NCBI GenBank assembly: GCA_963576475.1
Contig: OY754990.1
Location: 5,423,756 to 5,487,755, forward strand
Length of the DNA stretch: 64,000 nt
Direction of reading: 5' to 3'
From: Molanna angustata
Taxonomy: Eukaryota; Arthropoda; Insecta; Trichoptera; Molannidae
This document shows positions 22,255 through 32,570 of the stretch, piece after piece. Position 1 is the stretch's first letter. Each line of letters opens with the position of its first letter. Below the pieces are notes generated by a model. That model worked only from the letters and a program-made list of their open reading frames with translations. It ran no database searches and was not told the origin of the DNA. Made by a program: the position numbers and the translations under genes.

Positions 22255-25200
22255 ATATTATTGATAATTCTCTGTCTGTGAGTATCATGTGGATATTGTA
22301 TACTGTAAGTTTCCTAGTGATGTTTCTATACTCTCCAGTACTGCTATAGTAATAGTGGAGAGTCATGTATTCACAATGTTTAACCATATTTATATTATTG
22401 ATAATTCTCTGTCTGTGAGTATCATGTGGAGATTGTATACTGTAAGTTTCCTAGTGATGTTTCTATACTCTCCAGTACTGCTATAGTAATAGTGGAGAGT
22501 CATGTATTCACAATGTTTAACCATATCTATATTATTGATAATTCTCTGTCTGTGAGTATCATGTGGATATTGTATACTGTAAGTTTCCTAGTGATGTTTC
22601 TATACTCTCCAGTACTGCTATAGTAATAGTGGAGAGTCATGTATTCACAATGTTTAACCATATCTATATTATTGATAATTCTCTGTCTGTGAGTATCATG
22701 TGGAGATTGTATACTGTAAGTTTCCTAGTGATGTTTCTATACTCTCCAGTACTGCTATAGTAATAGTGGAGAGTCATGTATTCACAATGTTTAACCATAT
22801 CTATATTATTGATAATTCTCTGTCTGTGAGTATCATGTGGAGATTGTATACTGTAAGTTTCCTAGTGATGTTTCTATACTCTCCAGTACTGCTATAGTAA
22901 TAGTGGAGAGTCATGTATTCACAATGTTTAACCATATCTATATTATTGATAATTCTCTGTCTGTGAGTATCATGTGGATATTGTATACTGTAAGTTTCCT
23001 AGTGATGTTTCTATACTCTCCAGTACTGCTATAGTAATAGTGGAGAGTCATGTATTCACAATGTTTAACCATATCTATATTATTGATAATTCTCTGTCTG
23101 TGAGTATCATGTGGAGATTGTATACTGTAAGTTTCCTAGTGATGTTTCTATACTCTCCAGTACTGCTATAGTAATAGTGGAGAGTCATGTATTCACAATG
23201 TTTAACCATATCTATATTATTGATAATTCTCTGTCTGTGAGTATCATGTGGAGATTGTATACTGTAAGTTTCCTAGTGATGTTTCTATACTCTCCAGTAC
23301 TGCTATAGTAATAGTGGAGAGTCATGTATTCACAATGTTTAACCATATCTATATTATTGATAATTCTCTGTCTGTGAGTATCATGTGGATATTGTATACT
23401 GTAAGTTTCCTAGTGATGTTTCTATACTCTCCAGTACTGCTATAGTAATAGTGGAGAGTCATGTATTCACAATGTTTAACCATATCTATATTATTGATAA
23501 TTCTCTGTCTGTGAGTATCATGTGGAGATTGTATACTGTAAGTTTCCTAGTGATGTTTCTATACTCTCCAGTACTGCTATAGTAATAGTGGAGAGTCATG
23601 TATTCACAATGGTTAACCATATCTATATTATTGATAATTCTCTGTCTGTGAGTATCATGTGGAGATTGTATACTGTAAGTTTCCTAGTGATGTTTCTATA
23701 CTCTCCAGTACTGCTATAGTAATAGTGGAGAGTCATGTATTCACAATGTTTAACCATATCTATATTATTGATAATTCTCTGTCTGTGAGTATCATGTGGA
23801 TATTGTATACTGTAAGTTTCCTAGTGATGTTTCTATACTCTCCAGTACTGCTATAGTAATAGTGGAGAGTCATGTATTCACAATGTTTAACCATATTTAT
23901 ATTATTGATAATTCTCTGTCTGTGAGTATCATGTGGAGATTGTATACTGTAAGTTTCCTAGTGATGTTTCTATACTCTCCAGTACTGCTATAGTAATAGT
24001 GGAGAGTCATGTATTCACAATGTTTAACCATATCTATATTATTGATAATTCTCTGTCTGTGAGTATCATGTGGATATTGTATACTGTAAGTTTCCTAGTG
24101 ATGTTTCTATACTCTCCAGTACTGCTATAGTAATAGTGGAGAGTCATGTATTCACAATGTTTAACCATATCTATATTATTGATAATTCTCTGTCTGTGAG
24201 TATCATGTGGAGATTGTATACTGTAAGTTTCCTAGTGATGTTTCTATACTCTCCAGTACTGCTATAGTAATAGTGGAGAGTCATGTATTCACAATGTTTA
24301 ACCATATCTATATTATTGATAATTCTCTGTCTGTGAGTATCATGTGGATATTGTATACTGTAAGTTTCCTAGTGATGTTTCTATACTCTCCAGTACTGCT
24401 ATAGTAATAGTGGAGAGTCATGTATTCACAATGTTTAACCATATCTATATTATTGATAATTCTCTGTCTGTGAGTATCATGTGGAGATTGTATACTGTAA
24501 GTTTCCTAGTGATGTTTCTATACTCTCCAGTACTGCTATAGTAATAGTGGAGAGTCATGTATTCACAATGTTTAACCATATCTATATTATTGATAATTCT
24601 CTGTCTGTGAGTATCATGTGGAGATTGTATACTGTAAGTTTCCTAGTGATGTTTCTATACTCTCCAGTACTGCTATAGTAATAGTGGAGAGTCATGTATT
24701 CACAATGTTTAACCATATCTATATTATTGATAATTCTCTGTCTGTGAGTATCATGTGGAGATTGTATACTGTAAGTTTCCTAGTGATGTTTCTATACTCT
24801 CCAGTACTGCTATAGTAATAGTGGAGAGTCATGTATTCACAATGTTTAACCATATCTATATTATTGATAATTCTCTGTCTGTGAGTATCATGTGGATATT
24901 GTATACTGTAAGTTTCCTAGTGATGTTTCTATACTCTCCAGTACTGCTATAGCAATAGTGGAGAGTCATGTATTCACAATGTTTAACCATATCTATATTA
25001 TTGATAATTCTCTGTCTGTGAGTATCATGTGGAGATTGTATACTGTAAGTTTCCTAGTGATGTTTCTATACTCTCCAGTACTGCTATAGTAATAGTGGAG
25101 AGTCATGTATTCACAATGTTTAACCATATCTATATTATTGATAATTCTCTGTCTGTGAGTATCATGTGGAGATTGTATACTGTAAGTTTCCTAGTGATGT

Positions 25201-25796
25201 TTCTATACTCTCCAGTACTGCTATAGTAATAGTGGAGAGTCATGTATTCACAATGTTTAACCATATCTATATTATTGATAATTCTCTGTCTGTGAGTATC
25301 ATGTGGATATTGTATACTGTAAGTTTCCTAGTGATGTTTCTATACTCTCTAGTACTGCTATAGTAATAGTGGAGAGTCATGTATTCACAATGTTTAACCA
25401 TATCTATATTATTGATAATTCTCTGTCTGTGAGTATCATGTGGAGATTGTATACTGTAAGTTTCCTAGTGATGTTTCTATACTTTCCAGTACTGCTATAG
25501 TAATAGTGGAGAGTCATGTATTCACAATGTTTAACCATATCTATATTATTGATAATTCTCTGTCTGTGAGTATCATGTGGAGATTGTATACTGTAAGTTT
25601 CCTTGTGATGTTTCTATACTCTCCAGTACTGCTATAGTAATAGTGGAGAGTCGTGTATTCACAATCTATATTATTTATAGGTCAATGTTTTAATACGATT
25701 TTGTTTGTGTATGTTTGGATATATCCTATTGAATAGTTTAAATATTTAAGCTTGATGCATTGTTTGAAAAGTTTTTGTAAGTTAATGTTTTTATGA

Positions 25797-25848
25797 TCAA
25801 AATTAGATAGCAGTGTGAGGTTAAAAGCACACTGATATCTAATTTTGA
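25797..25848. repeat. 52-nt hairpin with 21-bp arms
   Basis: TCAAAATTAGATAGCAGTGTG at 25797-25817 pairs with its complement at 25828-25848 with one mismatch and a 10-nt loop. It sits in unique-looking A+T-rich DNA 120 bp after the satellite. It may be a small foldback, or a transcript hairpin if expressed. Confidence 0.75.
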
Positions 25849-26700
25849 CTAGTTATATAATTATATCATGCTTGATACCAATTCATATTAAAACAGGGAT
25901 GTCAAAATATATTCATTCGGTTTTTTATCTTCAATATTTAATATGCAGAGAAATTGATATTAAAAAGTGTTCCATAGAGCTCAACATAGAATCTCATTCA
26001 AGATGAATATGAAGCTGATAACTTCATTTTTTCATACACTACATAATATCACATATGTCATGTTATTAATTTTTTTAGTATGCAATTAAATACACACTCA
26101 ATTCTTGATTTTTCTTAAATATACAAAATAAATATAAATTGAAGATAACATTTTTTAAACCGACTTTCAAAAACGGACATAATTGCACTTGATTATTTTA
26201 TTTACCTTCAACGATATCTTTCTACCAAATTGTCCGAATTCGATGATCATCAATGCCTTCAATTTTCACTTAAGCAATATTAATTCTTTATGACGTTTGT
26301 GGTGATTCTGAAACTATAAACAACGATTGACATTATCACAATACAAAATGGCGACGATCATCATTTTAGAATGTTGGTTATTATGAACGCACATCATTGG
26401 ATTGGTCTATTGAAAAGGTTTTTGAAATCATAACAAGCGGTCAAAGCGTGTTGTTTAAATTGCAGTTTGATGTTTTGTTCGAATAAATATTTGATTTTTC
26501 AGTTAAAATGGCACAAGAATATGCAGCTTTGGCTTTAGTTGATGATTTAGAGGAAACTGACGGAATATTTCCAATTATTTAAAAATAAAATACCTAAATT
26601 ATAACTTTGTTTTTGGGATGAATGTATATATTTTTTAAACGTATTGGTATCGAATATTCATACTCAATATTCGATGATTAAAATACAAAAAAGATTTGTG
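25849..26700. other. A+T-rich region, only a tiny frame
   Basis: No clear gene. At 26509-26580 a 24-codon frame starts MAQEYAALALVDDLEETDG after a polypyrimidine-AG that could be a splice acceptor. An ATGGCGACG occurs at about 26347. These could be traces of a DNA transposon or a host exon; neither is supported by a longer frame. Confidence 0.3.
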
Positions 26701-26707
26701 TATAAAC

Positions 26708-27590
26708 AAAACATATTCAAGAGAACTTTGTTCTGAACATATCAACAAAGTATTATCCCAAGATACGCGAGATTGTATGCACGGTCTATATTTTTCACGG
26801 TTTTTCCAACTTAGAAGTCATAAAACACCAACTTAGAGGCTTCGCAGCATATATTATGTTCTATATATTATGTATATGGATTTACTCAGAAATCGGAGTA
26901 AACATTGAGTGTGTCTGTGTGTGTCTGTCCCCCCTTATAACTTTTGATCCGCTCAATTCACAGAGCCCATAATTTCAAAAAATATAAATAGTTATACATA
27001 CATACCATCACGCCATATCCCTTACGGGGTAAGCAGAGAGAACCGAGCACCATACTCCTCTATATTTGCATACATTCCTAGCTTCCTTTACATCCATGCA
27101 TCGTCTCATACATGCTCGTTGATTATTCAAGCTTCTTATATTTCCTTCTTTCAAAATATCATTCACATGGTCATGCCATCCCTTTCTGGGGCGGCCCCTA
27201 CTATTCACTCCATCTCTTACACCCATGTATATTTTTTGGTCTGTCGTTCATCATTCATTCTTTCAATATGTCCAAACCACCTCAAGGAATTCATAAATAG
27301 TTATAGTTCTACAAAACTTTTACACTCAGAATTTTGAATTTTTGTTTCAGTCAGTGGTTATCAACTTTTGAAGTTTAACTTTATTTTTCCATTTATCTCA
27401 GAAACCATAAAAGCTAGAACGCTGAAAATTGGTATCAATATAGAAAAATACAAAATCTACAATTTTTTTTTTCAAAAAACTCCAGTGTTTCTCAAACATT
27501 TTTTTTATTAAGAAAAACATTTTTAGGATTAATTTATATGTGTTTAACTACCTGTATTTGCTAAGTTTTTAAAAATATCGAAAAAAGGTG
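26708..27590 (+). mobile_element. Helitron-like element, copy 2, incomplete, with RTE insertion
   Basis: Interior sequence matches copy 1 from TTCAAGAG and ACTTTGTTCT through CCTTATAACTTTTGATCCGC to AGAAACCATAAAAGCTAGAA. The TC start and the CTAG end are not recognisable, so both ends have decayed or been deleted. An RTE-like LINE end is inserted at 26997-27293. Confidence 0.6.
26997..27293 (-). mobile_element. RTE-like LINE 3' end, copy 2
   Basis: The minus frame includes SRGRPRKGWHDHVNDILKEG and RACMRRCMDVKEARNVC and ends SAYPVRDMA. TAAATAGTTATA on both sides (26985-26996 and 27294-27305) is a 12-bp target duplication inside the Helitron-like copy. The 3' tail is a short (TATG)n. Confidence 0.8.
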
Positions 27591-27689
27591 CCTTGAGTTC
27601 CTGGTTCTATACCTATATAATATTCCAAATTTGTCTCTATTGAGATGTTGAAATGTTTGTCAAAAAATTATCATTTGACTCCCGACATG

Positions 27690-28183
27690 AGAAAAAATCC
27701 AATGTTTGCGTATATTAGATATCAACCTGGCAACTTACAAATATTGTAACGACGGTGTAGTGGATGTTGGTGTCTCTTTCTCGCACGGTGTCTGTAGTGC
27801 TGTGTGGGTGGGACGCCAGCTCTGTAGGTACCTGTAAGTTGTAGTGTCAGGTCGATGTATGTCTACATTTGTGTCCCATTCTGATTCGTTTCCGAGTTCG
27901 AAAATGTCTATTAACCAACGGGCGCTTGTGTGAAAGGATTTCATCCGCGCGGTTCGACGTAATGAGTTCCGTATAAATGCAGTCAACTTTTTGACATTTC
28001 TCATATACTAAAATTCAGACAGATAAATTTGGACGAATCGGAGTGGGACATATTATGAATATTTCGAATTGTGTGAAGGATTTTGTATTTTTATGAATTA
28101 TTGTGTTGTTTTTCTTTTGTTTAATGCGAGTTTTGTTTTATTTTTACCATATTTTTATAATGGCCAAGAGGCCGTGTATGTAA

Positions 28184-28214
<31 letters not shown>

Positions 28215-28217
28215 ATA
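27690..28217 (+). mobile_element. Probable LINE 3' UTR with (AAAT)n tail
   Basis: The block ends in ATGGCCAAGAGGCCGTGTAT and nine copies of AAAT, a non-LTR-type tail. The upstream 27735-28004 stretch is less A+T-rich and open for 89 codons on the minus strand (FHTSARWLIDIFELG), which I do not recognise. The family is unknown. Confidence 0.35.
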
Positions 28218-28751
28218 TGCAATTTAGAATATTCGATTCTTTTTTCAATACACAGAGAATACTTCTAGGGCGGTTTCATATGAACAAAACCAAGAGATTT
28301 GATGATGGGAATCACGCATGAGAAATCATTAAACTCATCGATTCGCGAAGGTTTTGCGTATCATTGTATAGACTAGACATCGAAGTTGTGTCCCTACTTG
28401 ACAGTTAAGTATATTTTCGCGTGTTTGTAAGAGATGCAATTATTCACTGTATACGAATGTGTAAATTAAAGATACCTGTATATATTATGTCGGTATAGTG
28501 TTGGATTGATTGCGATTTGGTGTAATTCACGCCGAGGGGTGCCGCTAAATGAACCATCGTTGAACTAACATCGGAACTTTAATTTGTTTCCTCTAAAATG
28601 TGTTGTGGAATTGTGTTTTGAACTGACGCAGACAGGGGCGAAGAACCGTTGAAAGATAGATTTTTGAGTTGAGTATTAGTTAAAATGAGTATATCGAATA
28701 TCTTAAATGGTTGCTTAATACGCAAACATTGTGGAAAGAAAGAGTCCATTT
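28218..28751. other. Unassigned sequence
   Basis: No repeat termini or convincing frame. A short frame from 28684 (MSISNILNGCLIRKHC) runs into the tandem repeat that follows and is probably chance. Confidence 0.4.
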
Positions 28752-28943
28752 ACTTCAATTATGAAAACTTCAATTATGATATAAAAAAATCACTTCAATT
28801 ATGATAAACTACAATTATGATATAACTTTACTTCATTGAGGAAAACTTCAATTATGATATAACGTTACTTCAATTATGAAAACTTCAATTATGATATAAC
28901 GTTACTTCAATTATGATAAACTTCAATTATGATATTACTTTAC
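28752..28943. repeat. Degenerate tandem repeat of ACTTCAATTATGA
   Basis: ACTTCAATTATGAAAA and ACTTCAATTATGATATAACG alternate about nine times over 190 bp with small changes. It directly precedes the LINE UTR copy at 28945. Confidence 0.85.
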
Positions 28944-28944
28944 T

Positions 28945-29297
28945 TTATGTTCTAAGACTATAATATCTGTTTTGCTTGTTTTGATACTATATTGTTATTT
29001 TTTTTTTTCATGTTCTTTGATGTCTTCTATTGTGGTAGTGTGTTTTCATGTTCTTTGATGTCTTCTATTGTGGTAGTGTGTTTTCATGTTCTTTGATGTC
29101 TTCTATTGTGGTAGTGTGTTTTCATTTTTTTTACTTTGTGTTTTATTGTTATTGATAGATACGTGTCTTTTTTGTGTGTTCATTTAGTCATCCGATGTTG
29201 ATTTGTTTATTTTTATTGTTTGTTTTTATTTTCGTTTATACTAGATGTAAGAAATTGTATTTTTTTTTACATCTAAATAAAATATATACAATACAAT
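28945..29297 (+). mobile_element. LINE 3' UTR, second copy of the 14169 family
   Basis: It starts TATGTTCTAAGACTATAATA and ends ATATATACAATACAATA, as in 14169-14520. A 39-bp segment containing TCTTTGATGTCTTCTATTG is present three times in tandem (about 29008-29124) but only once in the other copy. Confidence 0.7.
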
Positions 29298-29446
29298 AGA
29301 CCAGAAGGCGTGAGTCGAAGAGGGTGACCAAAGGTTGAGATGGATGGACTGCGTCCAGGCGGACCTGGACTCATTGGACATGGTCAACTGGAGACATGTA
29401 GCCACTGGCAGATTGGAATGTAGTAGACTTTTTTTCATGTTTTAAA
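29298..29446 (+). pseudogene. LINE C-terminal fragment
   Basis: One frame reads LRWMDCVQADLDSLDMVNWR then HVATGRLECSRL, the pattern (RWxDxVxxDL...WR) at the end of many insect non-LTR proteins. A stop precedes it in frame, so only about 40 residues remain. Confidence 0.6.
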
Positions 29447-29496
29447 TTATCAATTAATTAAATTATTTATTTATTAATAAAATATTTCATCCATAT

Positions 29497-29540
29497 TTTG
29501 TTTGCTTGCTTGTTTGTTTGTTTGTTTGTTTGTTTACGTG
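29497..29540. repeat. (TTTG)n microsatellite
   Basis: TTTGCTTGCTTG is followed by about six perfect TTTG units. Confidence 0.85.
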
Positions 29541-29599
29541 CTTGCTTGCATGCAAACATGTTATTTTGTTTTAAAAGCCCAAAATGATCTTTTACATAA

Positions 29600-30605
29600 C
29601 TAGTTACATGTAACACATGAGATCCAACTGTCGATAGCGATGGTATGTATAGTTGAAGAATAAGTTCCAAACTATAAACCCATAAATACAAATTATTTAA
29701 TATTTTAAGATATTTGGTTTTCTATACAACACATGTACCTAGGTATGTATGTCAAGATAGGATAGTATGGAGGTCAGTCCTTTGATCCTACCCGGAAAAT
29801 GAAAACAGCATGATGGTATGTATGTATGTTTGGAGATTAGTATCAAACAATTAAGTCTTCTTAGATATTGTGTGTAGGCGACTACAATACAAATTGTATG
29901 AAGCAATGTCGTCACTAAATTAAATTTTTATAAAAATTGTTAAAAAAAATTTGAGATTTACTAATATAATGTTAATATTTTTTATAGAAAATTAAATTAT
30001 CTAGTTGGGGTGTTTCGGCTTTTTTTGATATTTAAAAAAAAATGGAAATATAGGCAGTTAAACTCATAAATTTATCATAAAAAAATAATTTTCTTAAAAA
30101 AAAATGTTTGAGAAACCCTGGAATTTAAAAAAAAAATTCGTTTGAGGTTTTGTATTTGTCTATGTTTATACTAATTTTCAGCGTTCTAGCTTTTATGATT
30201 TCTGAGATATATGGAAAAATAAACCAAAATTTCAAAAGTTGATAACCCCTGACTGAAACGAAAATTCACAATTCTGAGTATAAAAGTTTTGTAGGCTTAT
30301 AACTGTTTATATATTCTGAAAATTTGAGCTCTGTAAATTGAGCGGATCAAAAGTTATAAGAGGGGGACGGACATACACACACACAGACACACACACACAC
30401 ACAAAACTCACATAAAATGTTCTACTCTGAATTCTGAGCAAATCGATGTACAGGAACATATATGCTGCGTGGCCTCTAGTTGGTGTTGTTAGCATGCAAA
30501 AAGTCCACTACCCCATACAAAATGTTCCTTCGCACACGCATCTTGAATTTATACTGCCTCTTCCTTCAATAGAATTTTATTCTCTTGAATGTATCGACAG
30601 TTGGA
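29600..30605 (-). mobile_element. Helitron-like element, copy 3, near full length
   Basis: On the minus strand it begins TCCAACTGTCGAT (30605), is preceded by A, and ends with a CATGT/ACATG hairpin and CTAG followed by T, as in Helitrons. An inverted copy of the 5' end lies just inside the 3' hairpin, which is more typical of Helitron2/Helentron types. The 1006 bp contain no helicase. Near 29740-29827 it includes a segment related to the RTE LINE tail. Confidence 0.7.
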
Positions 30606-30849
30606 TTATAAAATTGATACATAGATTTATAAGCCACAAAGTAAAAAAAAACATACGGACAATAAATAATTAAATGACAAAAATAAATAGGCAAAAATAA
30701 TTAAACAAAAATTATAAAAACAAAAAAATCAAGAAAAAAAAGATAAACCCAGAAGTTTTTTGACCTTTACAATTCTCTTTTTATATTCCTATTGTTGGTG
30801 CAGATGACAGATATTTTTCATTTGTACCTATCCTCATTTTCCTGACTTA

Positions 30850-31082
30850 CCAAAACCCCTTCATACTTATTATCCATACCTGAGCGTGGCAACAATAATC
30901 TTGCCCTTGTCCGCGCGCGAGTAGACCACTTTCTTCAGTCACCATACTCAGTTCGCACCGTGTGCATATTAATATTAGAAAAACTCTGCACGTATTCGGC
31001 GCCGCGCCGTGCACATATACATTATTTAATACATTCGCGGAATACGCACGTACATATATTATTATAGACAAGTATAGTGAAC
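30850..31082. other. G+C-richer patch interrupted by a LINE
   Basis: The stretch includes CGGCGCCGCGCCGTGC and TTCTTCAGTCACC. Its right edge continues after the LINE at 31745 (ATAGTGAACCATTGTTG). It could be an old promoter or LTR, but no defining motif is present. Confidence 0.3.
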
Positions 31083-31657
31083 ACGAATTTGACATATGTA
31101 GTTCTATCATGGGTCCCTGGACATCTTGGGATTGAGGGCAATGAAAAGGCTGATGAACTTGCGAAATTGGGAACTACTTCGGGCACAATTCCAGATAACT
31201 TTATAATCCCAATCTCAGATCTTTTACCCCGCCTTAAATCAAATATGCTTTTCAAATGGGATGAAAATTGGTACAAAACAAAAAATATAAGGGTGCTTAT
31301 CATGTAGGTATCCAACAAAATATTTCCTCTAATCCATGGTTTTATAATAGAAACATATCTAAACGATTAATATCATGTATTACTAGAATGAGAATTGGCC
31401 ATTGTTCAATTGCCTCCCATCTGTATGGAATTAGAGTTCTTAATAGCCCACTTTGCCAGTGTGGTGATGAGGATGAGACAATTGATCATGTATTTTTTAG
31501 CTGTAAAAATAATTCTGGCATCAAAAATATATACAAACAATTAATTAAAATGACTCACCAATCTCCACTTAATATCCAACATCTTTTGTCTCTTAATAAT
31601 TCACGTGTACTGTCCGTTATTTCAAAATTCCTTTCATTGAATGACATAAATTTATAA
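31083..31657 (+). pseudogene. LINE RNase H C-terminus plus zinc-finger-like tail, frameshifted
   Basis: The first frame reads WVPGHLGIEGNEKADELAKL, the conserved C-terminal RNase H motif with its aspartate. The second frame (from about 31290) continues ISKRLISCITRMRIGHCSIA and LCQCGDEDETIDHVFFSC, the CxC...H...C motif common after LINE RNase H domains. A single-base shift near 31290 separates them. The RT domain is missing. Confidence 0.85.
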
Positions 31658-31744
31658 TAAAATAAACTTTTCTCCTCTGACATGAAATAATTGGCACATA
31701 GCACTCTTTAAAGGGTGAATTGCCTTAAACAAAAAAAAAAAAGA
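31083..31744 (+). mobile_element. 5'-truncated LINE with RNase H domain
   Basis: ATAGTGAAC at 31074-31082 and 31745-31753 is a 9-bp target duplication. The insert carries the end of the coding region and a poly(A) tail at 31729-31743. Having an RNase H domain points to the I/R1/jockey-related group. Confidence 0.8.
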
Positions 31745-31863
31745 ATAGTGAACCATTGTTGAACCAGTGACGTGAAGGAAAGAAGGAACTACGTGATAGA
31801 AAGAAGTAAGAAAATTGCTGGCACAGTAAGTCCACTCCCTTCAAAAACTTTTCCATCTTGTCC

Positions 31864-32506
31864 AAGGCCGTAGCCAGAAAATAATTTCGGGGGGGGGGGG
31901 TTTAGCTTAGTGGAACAGTAGAAACAAGCGGCCCGCGAGCGTATCCTTGTGCGAGTACCAAGCGGGCATAAAGCACAGTCATCTTAAGTAATAAATCAAT
32001 GATAGTGTTAGTGTGTGTGTTTGTCTCACGCGTCCTGGAAAATAACAAAATCTGAAAATCTAATGTTTGTGCGAGCATATACCAGTAGGTATACCTGACC
32101 CAGTGTCACGCTAAAAAATGTGATAAAAATGCTGAATTATTAAATATATTTCAATAATTATTTCTTTCATACAAAATTTTGAAATGGGTGCACCGTAACA
32201 ACAGAGTGAAATGGGTGCACCGCATGTAACTGCATTAGGAAAGTCGCAGTCACCTACCCCACTCCATAGGGAACGTTATAGAACTAAGTGTTCTGTTCAT
32301 CCCCGGAGCGGCTGCTCGTCGGACAAAACAAGAACTACCACCATGCATATTTCATACCACTGCCACTAAGAGTCCAACCACACTCGTGAAGTTACACACA
32401 CTCATGTAACTGCAGTCTCATTGTTACTTACTAAAGAAATATCTTCTTTTTTTCATTTCGGGGGGGGGATCGATCCCCCTTGATCCTCCCCCTGGCTACG
32501 GCCTTG
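31864..32506. mobile_element. hAT-like non-autonomous transposon
   Basis: Terminal inverted repeats CAAGGCCGTAGCCAG and CTGGCTACGGCCTTG bound 643 bp. ATCTTGTC flanks both ends (31856-31863 and 32507-32514), the 8-bp duplication of hAT elements. Long G runs lie just inside each end. There is no transposase; a family D piece is inside at 32268-32400. Confidence 0.8.
32268..32400 (+). mobile_element. Family D retroposon-like segment, copy 2
   Basis: It contains AACGTTATAGAAC, TTCATCCCCGGAGCGGC and AAGAGTCCAACCAC in the same order as 60115-60285 (minus). Whether it inserted into the hAT-like element or belongs to it cannot be decided here. Confidence 0.5.
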
Positions 32507-32570
32507 ATCTTGTCCAATCTCTTTCTTCTGCCGATATCACACAAAGAATCAAATGATATTAATAGAGTCA

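Larger units (their letters stand above)
15831..25676. repeat. 137-bp satellite array, about 67 monomers
   Basis: A 137-bp unit repeats head to tail, interrupted at 17679-18027 and 21910-22254. Each unit has a hairpin (ACTCTCCAGTACTGCTATAG then AGTAATAGTGGAGAGT) and the marker GTGAGTATCATGTGGAGATT. Two forms alternate irregularly (GTGGAGATT or GTGGATATT). Most units differ by 0-3 bases, while the first seven are more diverged. A 65-codon frame occurs in most units, but 137 is not a multiple of three and it runs into the next unit in another frame, so it is not coding evidence. Confidence 0.95.

Noticed and set aside
15886..25637. Chain of 65-codon open frames, one per satellite monomer, as a protein repeat family
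   Set aside because: The period (137) is not a multiple of three, the frames overlap into the next monomer in a different phase, and monomers differ without sparing codons. Tandem DNA explains it fully.
15831..25676. CRISPR-like array
   Set aside because: Units are directly adjacent with no variable spacers and 137 bp long, in a eukaryotic context.
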